Translations under genes and position numbers: made by a program
Assembly: GCF_000367365.1 (NCBI RefSeq)
Contig: NZ_BARF01000106.1
Location: 30,454-94,453 of the forward strand
Direction of reading: 5' to 3'
Length of the DNA stretch: 64,000 nt
DNA from: Streptomyces prunicolor NBRC 13075
GTDB taxonomy: Bacteria > Actinomycetota > Actinomycetes > Streptomycetales > Streptomycetaceae
Notes under the pieces: generated by a model
Databases searched by the model: none
What the model was told of the DNA's origin: nothing
Seen by the model: only the letters and a program-made list of their open reading frames with translations
Shown: piece by piece, positions 26,301-37,232 of the stretch
Layout of the letters: each line of letters starts with the position of its first letter
How positions within the stretch are numbered: position 1 is the stretch's first letter

Positions 26301-27097
26301 AACGCGAGGTGGGCCGAGGATGCCTCGGCGTCGAGCGGGGCGGTGCCGTGGCGTCGGGCGTGCTCGACCGCCCGCAGCGCCGACCGGCCGCCCCGCAGCG
26401 CGAGTTGGACGAGCCGGGTGTCGCTCGGCCTGTCGCGGAGGCGGGCCAGCGCCGCGTGCACGACGGTGGCGCTGACGAGGCCGGCCTCCAGGTGGTCGGC
26501 GGTGATGCCGGTGAAGGCCGCGTCGGCCCACCGTCCGGCGTCCGTCAGCGCGGCGCTCTCGCCCGACTCGAAGCGGACGGACGCGGACTGTGCGAGCCGG
26601 ACCAGCAGACAGGGCCGGACCAGATCGTCCGCAGGGAGCCCTTCGGCCAGCCGTACGGCGTGCGGGTGCGAGGGCCGGGGCGGCTCGAAGTGGCGGGGCG
26701 GGGGCTCCTCCGGGTAGGTCGCCGCGACCGCCACCGGATCGTCCGCCGGGCGGCTCTGGGTCTGGGCGGCGAGGTAGTGGTGGACCTCGTCCGACAGCCG
26801 GTGGTCCTCGAAGCGCTGCGACAGCGTGCGCTCGGCCAGCCACAGGTGCAGGACCCAGCGGGGCCGCCGCGGATCCCGCTTGTCCCCCACGTCGAGCGCG
26901 TACTCCAGGACGGCCACCGCGGCCACCGCGCAGTCCCGGCCGCCCTCGGTCCAGGAGGCGCGCAGCAGCCCGGCCACGGCAGGCAGCCAACTGTCCGGAT
27001 TCTCCCCGGCGTTGGCGGCATGCCGCTCGACGTCCGGTGTCCACCCCGCCTCACAGCGCGCCAGCAGGCGGCCCACAGCTGCTCGTATCTCTGACAC
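23324..27097 (-). CDS. CHAT-domain protease with TPR-like helical repeats (locus 2)
   Basis: The 1,257-residue protein has a long helical N-terminal part and a Gly/Pro-rich linker near residues 390-450. The C-terminal CHAT peptidase begins about residue 985: ASSYTPSIRALRHAR, TVHFACHGMSNAEDP with the catalytic His and AVLLACHTTRTDR with the catalytic Cys, then HLTSAFQTAGYPQVVGALWE. Both catalytic residues are present. It is the first gene of an operon with a CATASP-like protein and a membrane-anchored protein. GTG 27097 is used, with GGGGAGA 11 bases before it. Unlike locus 1 it has no CATRA protein beside it. Confidence 0.87.
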   Translation of the reverse strand: MSEIRAAVGRLLARCEAGWTPDVERHAANAGENPDSWLPAVAGLLRASWTEGGRDCAVAAVAVLEYALDVGDKRDPRRPRWVLHLWLAERTLSQRFEDHRLSDEVHHYLAAQTQSRPADDPVAVAATYPEEPPPRHFEPPRPSHPHAVRLAEGLPADDLVRPCLLVRLAQSASVRFESGESAALTDAGRWADAAFTGITADHLEAGLVSATVVHAALARLRDRPSDTRLVQLALRGGRSALRAVEHARRHGTAPLDAEASSAHLAFSLALTMSVPFHFEEEVIDEAIAQLEAFRAGAPPDDNGIYAGNMPALLVGRAVFTGSDADLRRADEMWAALQRDLPPDHPLVPHIADKRTACAKLGKMLKRSPIKGAHLLRFAGPMLGPLLSGVQLPPIQMSVPPGRPGVRSPGPGPADFAPLTGGPRPASADAGPGRTQAADLVWPPGPPADAGPAEPASMSDLDGLPPDAAAVRAALLGAGASDPRRLALAVDQLKAVLAGPLPDGRRGFFASTLVQFLAVQFTFSERREDLERVVRCGDEQLARLAPTSPRYVELLCAVETHRGDYGMLHQHEPTVARASDALAWAVGRLPEMSASWLGCAIVYAQALGCVSAMRRDVSGTQEAVRLVELAAQCLEDLPGRPEYSPELAVLREQLRPALATVTELVRTAHDDVTWYRYGDPEPSSWDPATERALPPRARFENARVALNSAVSSQNWVRATDAAQAALEALPLVVSQALHRDDRQAVLRTALLGRRYPGPGGTVRTVDLPDRLAGTSLARTACAVALAAGRTEQAAALLEQGRAVLMGQDLQARSDDSDLAAAHPQVAREFTALARRLRETEGAGEPGGRPGHGSSAGGPGEAARIRDQHAVTEEWQRLLARIRGFDGFEHFLLPPSAEQMRREAKEGPIVLINIDRLRSDALVVTTKGIELVELGVTEGQLALKARQFLAAVSVDVGDSSARRKEAAETVFDTLEWLWDTIAEPVLNAAGLTRPIPEGTPRAAVPRLWWSASGPLAHLPLHAAGHHRAAELGDGRSVLDRAASSYTPSIRALRHARQAPATRGGRGPFLAVRQPTGADGKDGASVAEVQAMAHTLRGLRIVQGADATVERVRTELSFAATVHFACHGMSNAEDPSRSYLDLADGHLAVRDVARGHLPHAQLAVLLACHTTRTDRLPDEAVHLTSAFQTAGYPQVVGALWEATDLVSVRLTDRLYRDLRSYGDGLDVTDTARVVHGIVRGLRKRHPGSPHVWAPYVHTGR

Positions 27098-27258
27098 ACC
27101 GCCAGTCTCCCCGGGCGCGGCCCACTTTGGTCATCATCCGGAAATCTCCGACAAACAACCCCTGGTGCGCTTAGGGCAGTTCACGGCAAGGGGATGCCCG
27201 GTTCGGCGCTGCCCACCGACACGGCGCCGGTGAGACACTCCGGCCCCCATCCCGGGGA

Positions 27259-27819
27259 CTACCGCGCCGATCCGGCCGCCGCCTCCGCGGCTTTCACCGT
27301 TACCTCCGCGGCGGCACGCGCGGCCCGTCCCGTCACCCGCCAGGTGAGCATGCTCAGCCCGACGGCGGGGCTGGGCGGGAAGACGCCGAGCTGGCCGAGC
27401 ATGGCCACGTCGTCGCGCACCGCCTCGTGTCCGACCACTTTGCCGTCGCGGAGGTCGAACACGTGGATCTGTTCGAAGTCGATGTCGCGCCCGGTGGGAG
27501 GTATCGCCTGGTCGAGCGCGCCGTCACGGAAGCGGACGAAGGGTCCTGTGTGACGGCCCCGCATGCGCAGCCGTATCCAGACCTGTTCGTCGTTGTGGGC
27601 GATGCCGAGCACGGGAAAGTTCAGGTCGCTGAAGGCGGAGCGCATCCACGCGCTGGAGGCGAGCACCCCGGCGGGCCCGGGGAGCGCGCAGGCAGCGGGC
27701 GAGACGGCCGCCTCGCGGTTGTGGAAGTCCTCGTGCACCACCTCGGCGGCGAGCGCCGGGTCGCCGGTCTCAAGGATGCGGAAGAGCCCGTGGGCCAGTT
27801 GCGTGGCGTCCATGCCCAT
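27259..27819 (-). CDS. SnoaL-like ester cyclase family protein
   Basis: The 186-residue protein has the SnoaL/NTF2-like pattern: VHEDFHNREAAV, SAWMRSAFSDLNFPVLGIAH, VWIRLRMRGRHTGPF, IDFEQIHVFDLRDGKVVGHE. Family members are small cyclases or hydrolases of polyketide-like or carotenoid-like substrates; the substrate here is unknown. ATG 27819 follows AAAGGGAT; the frame is open to 27933 but overlaps the divergent TetR gene there. It is probably repressed by that TetR protein through the inverted repeats between them. Confidence 0.85.
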   Translation of the reverse strand: MGMDATQLAHGLFRILETGDPALAAEVVHEDFHNREAAVSPAACALPGPAGVLASSAWMRSAFSDLNFPVLGIAHNDEQVWIRLRMRGRHTGPFVRFRDGALDQAIPPTGRDIDFEQIHVFDLRDGKVVGHEAVRDDVAMLGQLGVFPPSPAVGLSMLTWRVTGRAARAAAEVTVKAAEAAAGSAR

Positions 27820-27839
27820 TGCGTGATCCCTTTCGAGGG

Positions 27840-27894
27840 AGGTGTGTTCCGGCGGGTGTTGTCGGCCAACAGGAATTGAGGTTACAACACACCT
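27840..27894. promoter_or_regulatory. Nested inverted repeats between SnoaL-like and TetR genes
   Basis: AGGTGTGTT (27840-27848) pairs with AACACACCT (27886-27894), and GTGTTGT (27856-27862) pairs with ACAACAC (27884-27890). The repeated GTGTTGT-like core is a likely TetR operator set in this 103-base divergent interval. Confidence 0.5.
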
Positions 27895-27922
27895 ATTGAA
27901 TTCATCGCCGTACGATGACGGC

Positions 27923-28534
27923 ATGCCTCCCACGCGCCGTTACGTCTCTCCGCTGCGCGAACAGGCGGCCGCACGGACGCGCGCGCTGATCCTCGAACAC
28001 GCCACGGACCTGTTCGCCGAGCGCGGCTACGGCAGGATCACCGTCGCCGACATCGCCTCGGCGGCCGGTGTCGCCTCGAAGACGGTGTTCGCGAGCGTCG
28101 GCAGCAAGAGCGACATCCTGAACCTGATCGTCGACCGCGCCGTGATCGCCTCCGGTTACGAACAGAACATGAGGGAGCTGCTCGAACTGCGGAGCCCGGA
28201 TGCGGTCCTCACGACCCTGGCCCACGGCACGCGGCTGGGTAACGAGGGGCAGTTCGCGGTGATCGAGGCGGTCCACAAGGCACTGCCCGTCCACGAGAAC
28301 AGCGAGGCGCTGTGGGAGCGCATGACGGCCGCGTACCGGGACGCGCTGCACACCGCCGCCCGCCATCTGCACACCCTCGCTCCCCGGCCGTCCCACTCGG
28401 CGAAGGAGACCGGCGACCTCCTGTGGTACTGGTTCGGCCCCACCGGATGGCGCACGCTCGTGGTCGAGAACGGCTGGTCGTGGGACCGCGCGGAGGAGGT
28501 CCTCCGCGACACGGCGGTCGCCACGCTTCGCTGA
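27923..28534 (+). CDS. TetR family transcriptional regulator
   Basis: The 203-residue protein has an N-terminal TetR helix-turn-helix (ALILEHATDLFAERGYGRIT, VADIASAAGVASKTVFASVG, SKSDILNLIVDRA). The C-terminal ligand domain is not assigned to a ligand. The ATG at 27923 begins MPPTRRYVSPLRE, just before the first helix; the frame is open to 27842. It is divergent from the SnoaL-like gene and likely controls it and itself through the inverted repeats between them. Confidence 0.92.
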   Translation: MPPTRRYVSPLREQAAARTRALILEHATDLFAERGYGRITVADIASAAGVASKTVFASVGSKSDILNLIVDRAVIASGYEQNMRELLELRSPDAVLTTLAHGTRLGNEGQFAVIEAVHKALPVHENSEALWERMTAAYRDALHTAARHLHTLAPRPSHSAKETGDLLWYWFGPTGWRTLVVENGWSWDRAEEVLRDTAVATLR

Positions 28535-28688
28535 CCCGTCGGCCCGAACGCGCCGACTGCAACCAGAGCGCCCCGCGCTGTCGTCGGAACCCCTAACTAC
28601 TCATGTTTGTAGGGGTAGTTGGCAACCGAGAGCGCTGACGTGCGCCACACTCGTCACAAGGGTGCGGGCACAGGGGTGGGAGTGACGC

Positions 28689-29534
28689 ATGGCCGGGTGG
28701 AGACCAGTCCTGGCAGTGGCGGCGGGGACGCTGCTGCTGGCGGGGTGCAGCAGCGGGTCGGGCGACGAGCCCAAGGCGGAGGGGACGCCGAAAAAGAGCT
28801 CCGGGGCGTCGCCCTCGGCCTCGGCGTCGCCGGTGAACGAGCCGTACACGCTCGCCGAGGACCGGGCCCCGAGGACGCGGGCCGAGGCCGTCGCATTCGT
28901 TCGTGAACTCACCGTGCGCCCCGACTACTTCGGCACCGGATACCGCAAACGCGATCCCTTCGAGAGCGATCCGGCCGAGTGGGCCGTACTCGGCGAGGAC
29001 TGCCTGTGGCGGCGCGAGGGGCTGCCGGGCACCGTGCTGGCCAGTCTCACGCGGATGTACGAGCTGCCGGCGAAGGGCGGCAAGGGGCCGGTGTACGTGT
29101 CGTTGACCGTCACCGTGCACCAGGACGTCGTGTCGGCGCGGCGCGACATGGCCGGGTCGTTGGAGGAGGCGCTGCGCTGTCCCGAGCAGCAACTGAACGC
29201 CACGGACCGGGTCCGCGGCCTGTACTCCCAGGCCGACGCGTTCACCGGCGGGCGGACCGTGATCTCCGACGACGACCTGACGGAGAGAGGGAACTGGGTC
29301 GCCGACGGCGGCAAGGCGCATCCCTTCGACTGGTACAAGTTCCGCATGGGGCCGGTCACCGTGGCCGCGACCGCGCGGCACGGCTCGGGCCGGACCGAGG
29401 CCGAGGACTCCACCGTCACCACCGACATGGCCAAGGGAATGACCTTCGTCGCGGCGAGCATCGACAGCCGGGGCAAGGCGGGCGACGCGAGTGCCACCGC
29501 GGAACCGACCGAGCCGAAGGGGGCGGGACAGTGA
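28689..29534 (+). CDS. Lipoprotein of a receptor-kinase operon
   Basis: The 281-residue protein has a lipoprotein signal ending LLLAGC, then a Ser/Pro-rich linker (KKSSGASPSASASPV). It is therefore probably anchored outside the membrane. The folded part (YTLAEDRAPRTRAEAVAFVR, YGTGYRKR region, DCLWRREGLPGTVLASLTRM) is not a family I can name with confidence. Its stop overlaps the GTG start of the kinase-receptor gene by 4 bases, which indicates translational coupling and a common signalling role. The ATG is used; the ribosome site is GGGTGGGAG. Confidence 0.85.
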   Translation: MAGWRPVLAVAAGTLLLAGCSSGSGDEPKAEGTPKKSSGASPSASASPVNEPYTLAEDRAPRTRAEAVAFVRELTVRPDYFGTGYRKRDPFESDPAEWAVLGEDCLWRREGLPGTVLASLTRMYELPAKGGKGPVYVSLTVTVHQDVVSARRDMAGSLEEALRCPEQQLNATDRVRGLYSQADAFTGGRTVISDDDLTERGNWVADGGKAHPFDWYKFRMGPVTVAATARHGSGRTEAEDSTVTTDMAKGMTFVAASIDSRGKAGDASATAEPTEPKGAGQ

Positions 29535-31708
29535 GCGAGCCACTGCGGTCGTCCGACCCGTCCCGCATCGCGGGGTTCCGGCTGCTGCGGCGGCTCGGTG
29601 CGGGCGGCATGGGCGTCGTCTACCTCGGGCGCACCGACTCCGGGGCACTCGCCGCGGTCAAGGTGATCCGGGGAGAGGGCGCCGGCGACGACGGTTTCCG
29701 GGCCCGGTTCGCGCGGGAGGTGGAGCTGGCGCGGCGGGTGGACAGCCCCTGGGTGGTTCCCGTCCTGGACGCGGACGCCGAGGCACGCGAGCCGTGGCTG
29801 GCCACCGTGTTCGTCCCCGGGCCTTCCGTCGCCGAAGCGGTCGCCGCGCACGGCCCGCTGCCGTCGCAGGCCGTACGCGTCCTGGGCGGACTGCTGGCCC
29901 AGTCGCTGGACGCCGTGCACACGGCCGGGCTCGTGCATCGGGACGTCAAGCCGGGCAATGTACTGCTCGCTCTGGACGGACCGCGCCTGATCGACTTCGG
30001 CATCGCGCGCGCCACCGACGACACGGCGCTGACCGCGTCCGGGCTGGTGGTCGGCACCCCCGGTTTCCTCGCCCCGGAGCAGGCCGAGGGGCAGCCCGCC
30101 ACGTCTGCGAGCGACGTCTTCGCGCTGGGCTGCGTACTGGCGTACGCCTCGACCGGCACGCCGCCCTTCGGCACCGGTGCACCGGATGCCCTGGTGTACC
30201 GCACGGTCCACGACGAGCCGGAACTCGGCGATGTGGAGGGCGAGTTGCGGTCCCTGGTGGAGCGCTGCCTGGCCAAGGACCCGGCCGCGCGGCCCACGGC
30301 CGACGACGTACGGGGCCTGCTCGCCGACGACGCTCCGGACGCCTCCGGCGGCTGGCTCCCCGACTCCGTCGCCCGGATGGTCGCCGCACGGTCCGCCGAG
30401 AGCCTCGCCTTCCCGGACGTCGAACCCACGGTCGTGGACGATCCGGCCGTCCCCACCGGTCACCCGGGACGGCGCCGACTGCTGCTGGCCGGCGGCGCGC
30501 TGCTGCTCGCGGGCGGCGGGACCGGAGCGGCGGTGTGGGCGTCGGGGGACGACGAGAAACCGTCCACGGGCGTCGGGCGTCCCGTGTACGTCCTCGGCGT
30601 GCACACGACCACCGGCACGGCCGAGGCCGCCGTCAGCCGGGCCTCCGAACGCGCCGCCCGCCTCGCCGTCGCCCAGCACAACGCCACGCCCAAGCGCTCC
30701 TACGACCTGAAGGTGAAGGTCCTCGCCGACCGGGGCGACGCGGACACCGCCCGGGAGGTGGCCCGTACGTTCACCGCCGACCGGGACGTCGTCGCCGTGC
30801 TGGGACCGGTCGCCGAGCTCCCCATGCAGCGGGCCGCGGCCGTCTACGGTGCGGCGGGGCTGACCCATGTCTCCAGCAGCACGGGCCAGCAGGACTACTT
30901 CCTGACGTCGCCTAAGACCTCGTTCCAGAGCGGCCCCGCCCACGCCGCGCTCGGCGGCTGGATCGGACTGCACGCCTACATCACGCAACAGGTGGTGCCG
31001 GCCGGTGTCGTGATCGACCGGGCCGGGGGCTCCGCCATGCAGGACGAGGGCACCCAGGTGGTCGGCAACTGGCGCAACATCCTCAAGAGCGAGGTCGTGC
31101 CCCGCGTCGTCGCGGAGGACACGGACGACGGACCGAAGGCGGTGCGCGAACTGCTCGCCGCCGGCGTCAAGGCCCTCGTGTACCTGGGCGCCCTGGACGC
31201 CACCGTCCGCACGGCCCGGTCCTTGGCCGCGGCCCGCTTCACCGGGCCACGCTGGATGCAACACCAGCTGTACGGCTCGGACTTCCCGCGCCTCGCCGGC
31301 GCGGCGGGCGAGGGCTGGTACGTGGTCACGGACGCCGCTGACCCCTCCGTACTGACGACGAAGCGGGCCAAGGACTTCACCGCGGCCTGGCGGAAGCGGT
31401 ACGGCAGCACTCCGGAGCCGTACGCGACCGAGGCGTACGACAGTGCGGGGATGCTGCTCGCCGAGTTCGCCCGTACGGTCCCGGCGGGGGCACGTCGGCG
31501 GCCGGTGCGGGCCGATCTCGCCGTGCGGCTGGCGAAGGTGAAGTACCAGGGCATCGCCCGGACGTACGCCTTCGGCGACTTCCACCAGTACGACAACAGC
31601 TCGACGGGCTGGGCGGACGAGACCTTCGTGCACGAGGTCCGCGGCGGGCGGTTCAGGCAGCTGGGATCGCTCGGCGATCTCAATCGCGCGGCGCAGAGCC
31701 AGGGCTGA
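29531..31708 (+). CDS. PknB-type Ser/Thr kinase with extracellular ABC substrate-binding-like domain
   Basis: The 725-residue protein has a Hanks-type kinase at residues 1-270: glycine loop GAGGMGVVYLG (23-33), Lys44 in AAVKVI, VHRDVKPGN near 135, LIDFGIAR. A membrane helix follows at about 313-336 (LLLAGGALLLAGG). The extracellular part (from about 350) resembles periplasmic Leu/Ile/Val-binding proteins (VLGPVAELPMQRAAAVYGAA, FTGPRWMQHQLYG, TEAYDSAGMLLAEFAR). So it may sense a small ligand outside and phosphorylate proteins inside. GTG 29531 overlaps the lipoprotein stop. A second copy lies 52 bases downstream. Confidence 0.92.
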   Translation: MSEPLRSSDPSRIAGFRLLRRLGAGGMGVVYLGRTDSGALAAVKVIRGEGAGDDGFRARFAREVELARRVDSPWVVPVLDADAEAREPWLATVFVPGPSVAEAVAAHGPLPSQAVRVLGGLLAQSLDAVHTAGLVHRDVKPGNVLLALDGPRLIDFGIARATDDTALTASGLVVGTPGFLAPEQAEGQPATSASDVFALGCVLAYASTGTPPFGTGAPDALVYRTVHDEPELGDVEGELRSLVERCLAKDPAARPTADDVRGLLADDAPDASGGWLPDSVARMVAARSAESLAFPDVEPTVVDDPAVPTGHPGRRRLLLAGGALLLAGGGTGAAVWASGDDEKPSTGVGRPVYVLGVHTTTGTAEAAVSRASERAARLAVAQHNATPKRSYDLKVKVLADRGDADTAREVARTFTADRDVVAVLGPVAELPMQRAAAVYGAAGLTHVSSSTGQQDYFLTSPKTSFQSGPAHAALGGWIGLHAYITQQVVPAGVVIDRAGGSAMQDEGTQVVGNWRNILKSEVVPRVVAEDTDDGPKAVRELLAAGVKALVYLGALDATVRTARSLAAARFTGPRWMQHQLYGSDFPRLAGAAGEGWYVVTDAADPSVLTTKRAKDFTAAWRKRYGSTPEPYATEAYDSAGMLLAEFARTVPAGARRRPVRADLAVRLAKVKYQGIARTYAFGDFHQYDNSSTGWADETFVHEVRGGRFRQLGSLGDLNRAAQSQG

Positions 31709-31760
31709 CCGAGGCTCGGATCCGACGAGCGGGAACGACTACGAAACGGAGGCGGCTGCC

Positions 31761-33869
31761 GTGGAACGGCTCCTGCCCGCCGATCCGTCCGTGATCGGCG
31801 GGCACCGGCTCGCCGGGCGGCTCGGCGCGGGCGGCATGGGCGTCGTCTATCTGACGCGCTCGCCGCACGGCGCGTGGTGCGCGCTGAAGGTGATCCGCGC
31901 CGAGTACGCGGACGACCCCGGCTTCCGCGCGCGCTTCCGCCGCGAGGCCGAGCTCGCGGCGCGCCTCACGAGCCGGTGGACCGTGCCGGTCGTCGCGGCC
32001 GACGCCGATGCCCGCTCCCCGTGGCTGGCCACCGCCTATGTCCCTGGCCCGTCCCTCGCCGAGGCCGTGGCGCTGCGCGGACCCTGGCCCGAGGCGCAGT
32101 TGCGCGGGCTCGGTGCCGTGCTGGCCGAGGCACTGGAGGGGGTGCACGCGGCCGGGCTGGTCCATCGGGACGTGAAACCCGCGAACGTGCTGCTGGCCGC
32201 GGACGGGCCGCGGCTGATCGACTTCGGGATCGCGCGGGCCGTCGGCGCGACCGCGCTCACCACGGACGGCTCCGTCGTGGGCTCCCCCGGCTACCTCTCC
32301 CCCGAGCAGGCCCGCGGGCACACCGTCGGCCCGCCGAGCGACGTCTTCTCGCTCGGCTGCGTCCTCGCCCACACGGCCACCGGCCGGCCGCCGTTCGGCA
32401 CCGGCGGCGCCGCGGCCGTGCTGTACCGGACCGTCGGGGAGGAACCGGACCTGGACGGCATTCCGGAAAGCCTCGGCCGGACCGTACGGCGATGTCTGGC
32501 GAAGGACCCGGAGCGGCGCCCCAGCACCCGTGAACTCCGCGACGTCTTCGGCGAGTTCGCCGTGGCCGAGTGGTTGCCCGAAGGGCTGCCGGCCCTGGTC
32601 GCCGCCCGTGCCGCGCGCGTCCTCGACCTGCCCGTTCCCGACCCCACCATGCTCGCCGAAACATCCCCCCTGGACACGCCCCCCTCGCCCACCCGGCGGC
32701 GCCTGCTGGTCGCGGGGGCCGCGCTCGGTGTCACCGCGGTGGCCGGGGCGGGCGCGTGGTGGGAGTGGGGCCGGTCCGCCGCGTCGGCGAACACCGGCTC
32801 CGTACGGCGCGACCGCCACGTGGTCACGCTGCTCGGCACCCCCAACGACCCCTATTTCACCAACCACAAGCTCGGCGCCCTCCTCGCCGTCGAGCGGCAC
32901 AACCAGGACGCCCGGCGCGCCGTCGACCTCGTCCTGCGCACCGCGGACGACGCCGGCACCGCGAAGGGCTCCGCCGCGGCGGCCACCCGGCTGGCCGCCG
33001 ACCCGGACGTCTCCGTGGTGATCGCCGCAGGCACGAACGCGACCGTGCCCGCGGCGCTGCCGCCGTGTACTAAGGCCCGGCTGACCGTGCTCATCACCCG
33101 GGCCGACACCGGCGCGCTCGACGTCGTCAACACCACCAGCGCCCTCGTGCTGCGCGTCACCCAGATCGTCGGCCCGTTCGCGGCGGTGATCTATCTGAAC
33201 CGGGTCGTCAAACCCGCCCGCACGGTGATCGTGCACGACCTCGCCACCGAGGTGGAGAGTCTGGCCACGGTCCGCATCACCACCGTCTACGGCAAGCTCG
33301 ACGGCGGGACGTCGGTGGAGGAGGTCGCCGCGGACGAGGACTTCACCGGGGCCGCGCGTCGCATCGCCGCCCGCCCCCTCGACGCCGTCTTCTTCGGCGG
33401 GGTGAGTCCGGACCGCGCCGCGGCCTGCGCCCGCGCCCTGCGGGACGCGGGCCATCGGGGCGCCCGGGTCGCGGGCGAGCACGTCCTGGGCGCCCCCTTC
33501 CTCGCCGCCGGCGAGGACTGGAGGATCAGCACGGGGTACACCGACGCGAGCGCCGACTCCCGTACGAAGACGTTCGCCGCCGCGTTCCGCGCCCGCCACG
33601 GACACGCGCCTGGCCCCTGGGCAGCCGAGGCGTACGACGCCGTCCGGTTCGCCGCCCACGGCCTCGCCTCCGTCGGGGACGACGGCCGCACCGCCCTGCG
33701 CTCGGAACTCCTGCGCCGCTCCTGGCAGGGCATCACGCGCCTCATGAGCTTCGACGCCTCCACGCAGTTCTTCCAGGCCGGCGACGACGGCGGAGGGTTC
33801 CTGTTCCGGGTGACCGGCGGGGCCGCCCGCTTCGTGGCGCGGTCCGCCGACATCGGCAAGAAGTCGTGA
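31761..33869 (+). CDS. Second PknB-type Ser/Thr kinase with ABC substrate-binding-like domain
   Basis: The 702-residue protein is a diverged copy of its neighbour: GAGGMGVVYLT glycine loop, CALKVI lysine, VHRDVKPANVLL, LIDFGIAR, membrane helix near 313-336, then a periplasmic-binding-like domain (TLLGTPNDPYFTNHKLGALL, VFFGGVSPDRAAACARALRD). The binding halves differ much more than the kinase halves, which suggests two ligands. GTG 31761 has GGAGG 8 bases upstream. The gene ends at a 16-bp perfect hairpin. Confidence 0.92.
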   Translation: MERLLPADPSVIGGHRLAGRLGAGGMGVVYLTRSPHGAWCALKVIRAEYADDPGFRARFRREAELAARLTSRWTVPVVAADADARSPWLATAYVPGPSLAEAVALRGPWPEAQLRGLGAVLAEALEGVHAAGLVHRDVKPANVLLAADGPRLIDFGIARAVGATALTTDGSVVGSPGYLSPEQARGHTVGPPSDVFSLGCVLAHTATGRPPFGTGGAAAVLYRTVGEEPDLDGIPESLGRTVRRCLAKDPERRPSTRELRDVFGEFAVAEWLPEGLPALVAARAARVLDLPVPDPTMLAETSPLDTPPSPTRRRLLVAGAALGVTAVAGAGAWWEWGRSAASANTGSVRRDRHVVTLLGTPNDPYFTNHKLGALLAVERHNQDARRAVDLVLRTADDAGTAKGSAAAATRLAADPDVSVVIAAGTNATVPAALPPCTKARLTVLITRADTGALDVVNTTSALVLRVTQIVGPFAAVIYLNRVVKPARTVIVHDLATEVESLATVRITTVYGKLDGGTSVEEVAADEDFTGAARRIAARPLDAVFFGGVSPDRAAACARALRDAGHRGARVAGEHVLGAPFLAAGEDWRISTGYTDASADSRTKTFAAAFRARHGHAPGPWAAEAYDAVRFAAHGLASVGDDGRTALRSELLRRSWQGITRLMSFDASTQFFQAGDDGGGFLFRVTGGAARFVARSADIGKKS

Positions 33870-33870
33870 G

Positions 33871-33913
33871 CCGTCGTGCAACTCCCTTCGGGCGTAGGGG
33901 AGTTGCACGACGG
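33871..33913. terminator. Perfect 16-bp hairpin between convergent genes
   Basis: CCGTCGTGCAACTCCC (33871-33886) and GGGAGTTGCACGACGG (33898-33913) pair perfectly with an 11-base loop. The stem starts 2 bases after the kinase stop codon and ends directly before the UvrA-like stop on the other strand, so it probably ends both transcripts. Confidence 0.9.
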
Positions 33914-36304
<2,391 letters not shown>

Positions 36305-36403
36305 CGTGTCTTCCCTCCGTGTCCACCGGGCCGGCCCGTCGTCGGGTCCGCCGGCTGCCCCCACGCTAGAGGTGCGGTGCGGGTCCGCGCTTCTCGAATC
36401 CTG

Positions 36404-36427
36404 ACCGAAGGGACAACCGAAGGGACA
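36404..36427. repeat. Two tandem 12-bp repeats between TetR and UvrA-like genes
   Basis: ACCGAAGGGACA occurs twice in tandem (36404-36415, 36416-36427) and is followed by ACCGTCCC, so that GGGAC-AACC-GTCCC forms a short inverted repeat with the second copy. It lies 10 bases after the TetR stop and about 100 bases upstream of the UvrA-like start, where an operator or attenuating hairpin would fit. Confidence 0.55.
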
Positions 36428-36437
36428 ACCGTCCCGC

Positions 36438-37058
36438 CTACTGATCGCCGCGCAGATACCGGGTGACCATGTCCACCAGCTCCTGCTCGAACGTCTCGAC
36501 CGGGACGGTCCGCGGGTCGGCCATGAGCTTGTGGGTGTTGATCTCGACGGTGAACACGATCAGCTCGGCCGCGGTGTCGAGGTGCCGCACATGGACGTCC
36601 GGGTGCCGGGCGAGGAGGTCGCGCACCTGACCGACGCGAGCCTTTCCGTGCCGCTCGACCGTGTCGCGCAGTTCCTGCGAGACCGGTGCCTCTTCCATCA
36701 TGATCCGCAGCAGTTGCGGGTCGTCGCGGTGGTTGTCGATCGCGTCGCGGACCAGCGCCCGCACCGTCGCCTCCAGCGTGCCGGGAGACAGGTCGAGCTG
36801 TTCGGCCTGCGTCCACATGCCGCGGTCGATGTGCCGCACCAACAGCTCGGCGAGGACGGCGTCCTTGTTCGGGAAGTACTGGTACAGCGAGCCGATGGAG
36901 ACGCGGGCGCGTTCGGCGATGCGGTTGGTGGTGCCCGCCGCGTAGCCGTGCTCGGCGAAAACGTGAGCAGCGGCGGTGAGGATCCGCTCGCGGGTGAGTT
37001 CGGCGCGCACCTGGCGGGGCTTGCGACGTGGCTGGAGACGGTGGTCGGCCGACGGCAT
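36438..37058 (-). CDS. TetR family transcriptional regulator
   Basis: The 206-residue protein has a TetR helix-turn-helix (ILTAAAHVFAEHGYAAGTTN, RIAERARVSIGSLYQYFPNK) and a helical ligand domain. ATG 37058 follows TTGAGGAGGCACCC, a strong ribosome site. It is upstream of the UvrA-like gene on the same strand and divergent from the oxidoreductase at 37233. The palindrome TGAGC-CATT-GCTCA at 37102-37115 lies just upstream of its start and is a candidate operator. Confidence 0.92.
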   Translation of the reverse strand: MPSADHRLQPRRKPRQVRAELTRERILTAAAHVFAEHGYAAGTTNRIAERARVSIGSLYQYFPNKDAVLAELLVRHIDRGMWTQAEQLDLSPGTLEATVRALVRDAIDNHRDDPQLLRIMMEEAPVSQELRDTVERHGKARVGQVRDLLARHPDVHVRHLDTAAELIVFTVEINTHKLMADPRTVPVETFEQELVDMVTRYLRGDQ

Positions 37059-37101
37059 CCGGGTGCCTCCTCAAGGCGCGAAAAGCGAGTAGCCAAAGAG
37101 C

Positions 37102-37115
37102 TGAGCCATTGCTCA
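37102..37115. promoter_or_regulatory. Inverted repeat TGAGC-N4-GCTCA, candidate TetR operator
   Basis: Perfect 5-base arms around CATT, 44 bases upstream of the TetR start and directly before an AT-rich ACAATATAG that could be a -10 on the plus strand. Position and symmetry fit a TetR operator controlling both divergent genes; this is inference. Confidence 0.45.
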
Positions 37116-37125
37116 CAATATAGCC

Positions 37126-37221
<96 letters not shown>

Positions 37222-37232
37222 GAGGAATCCCC

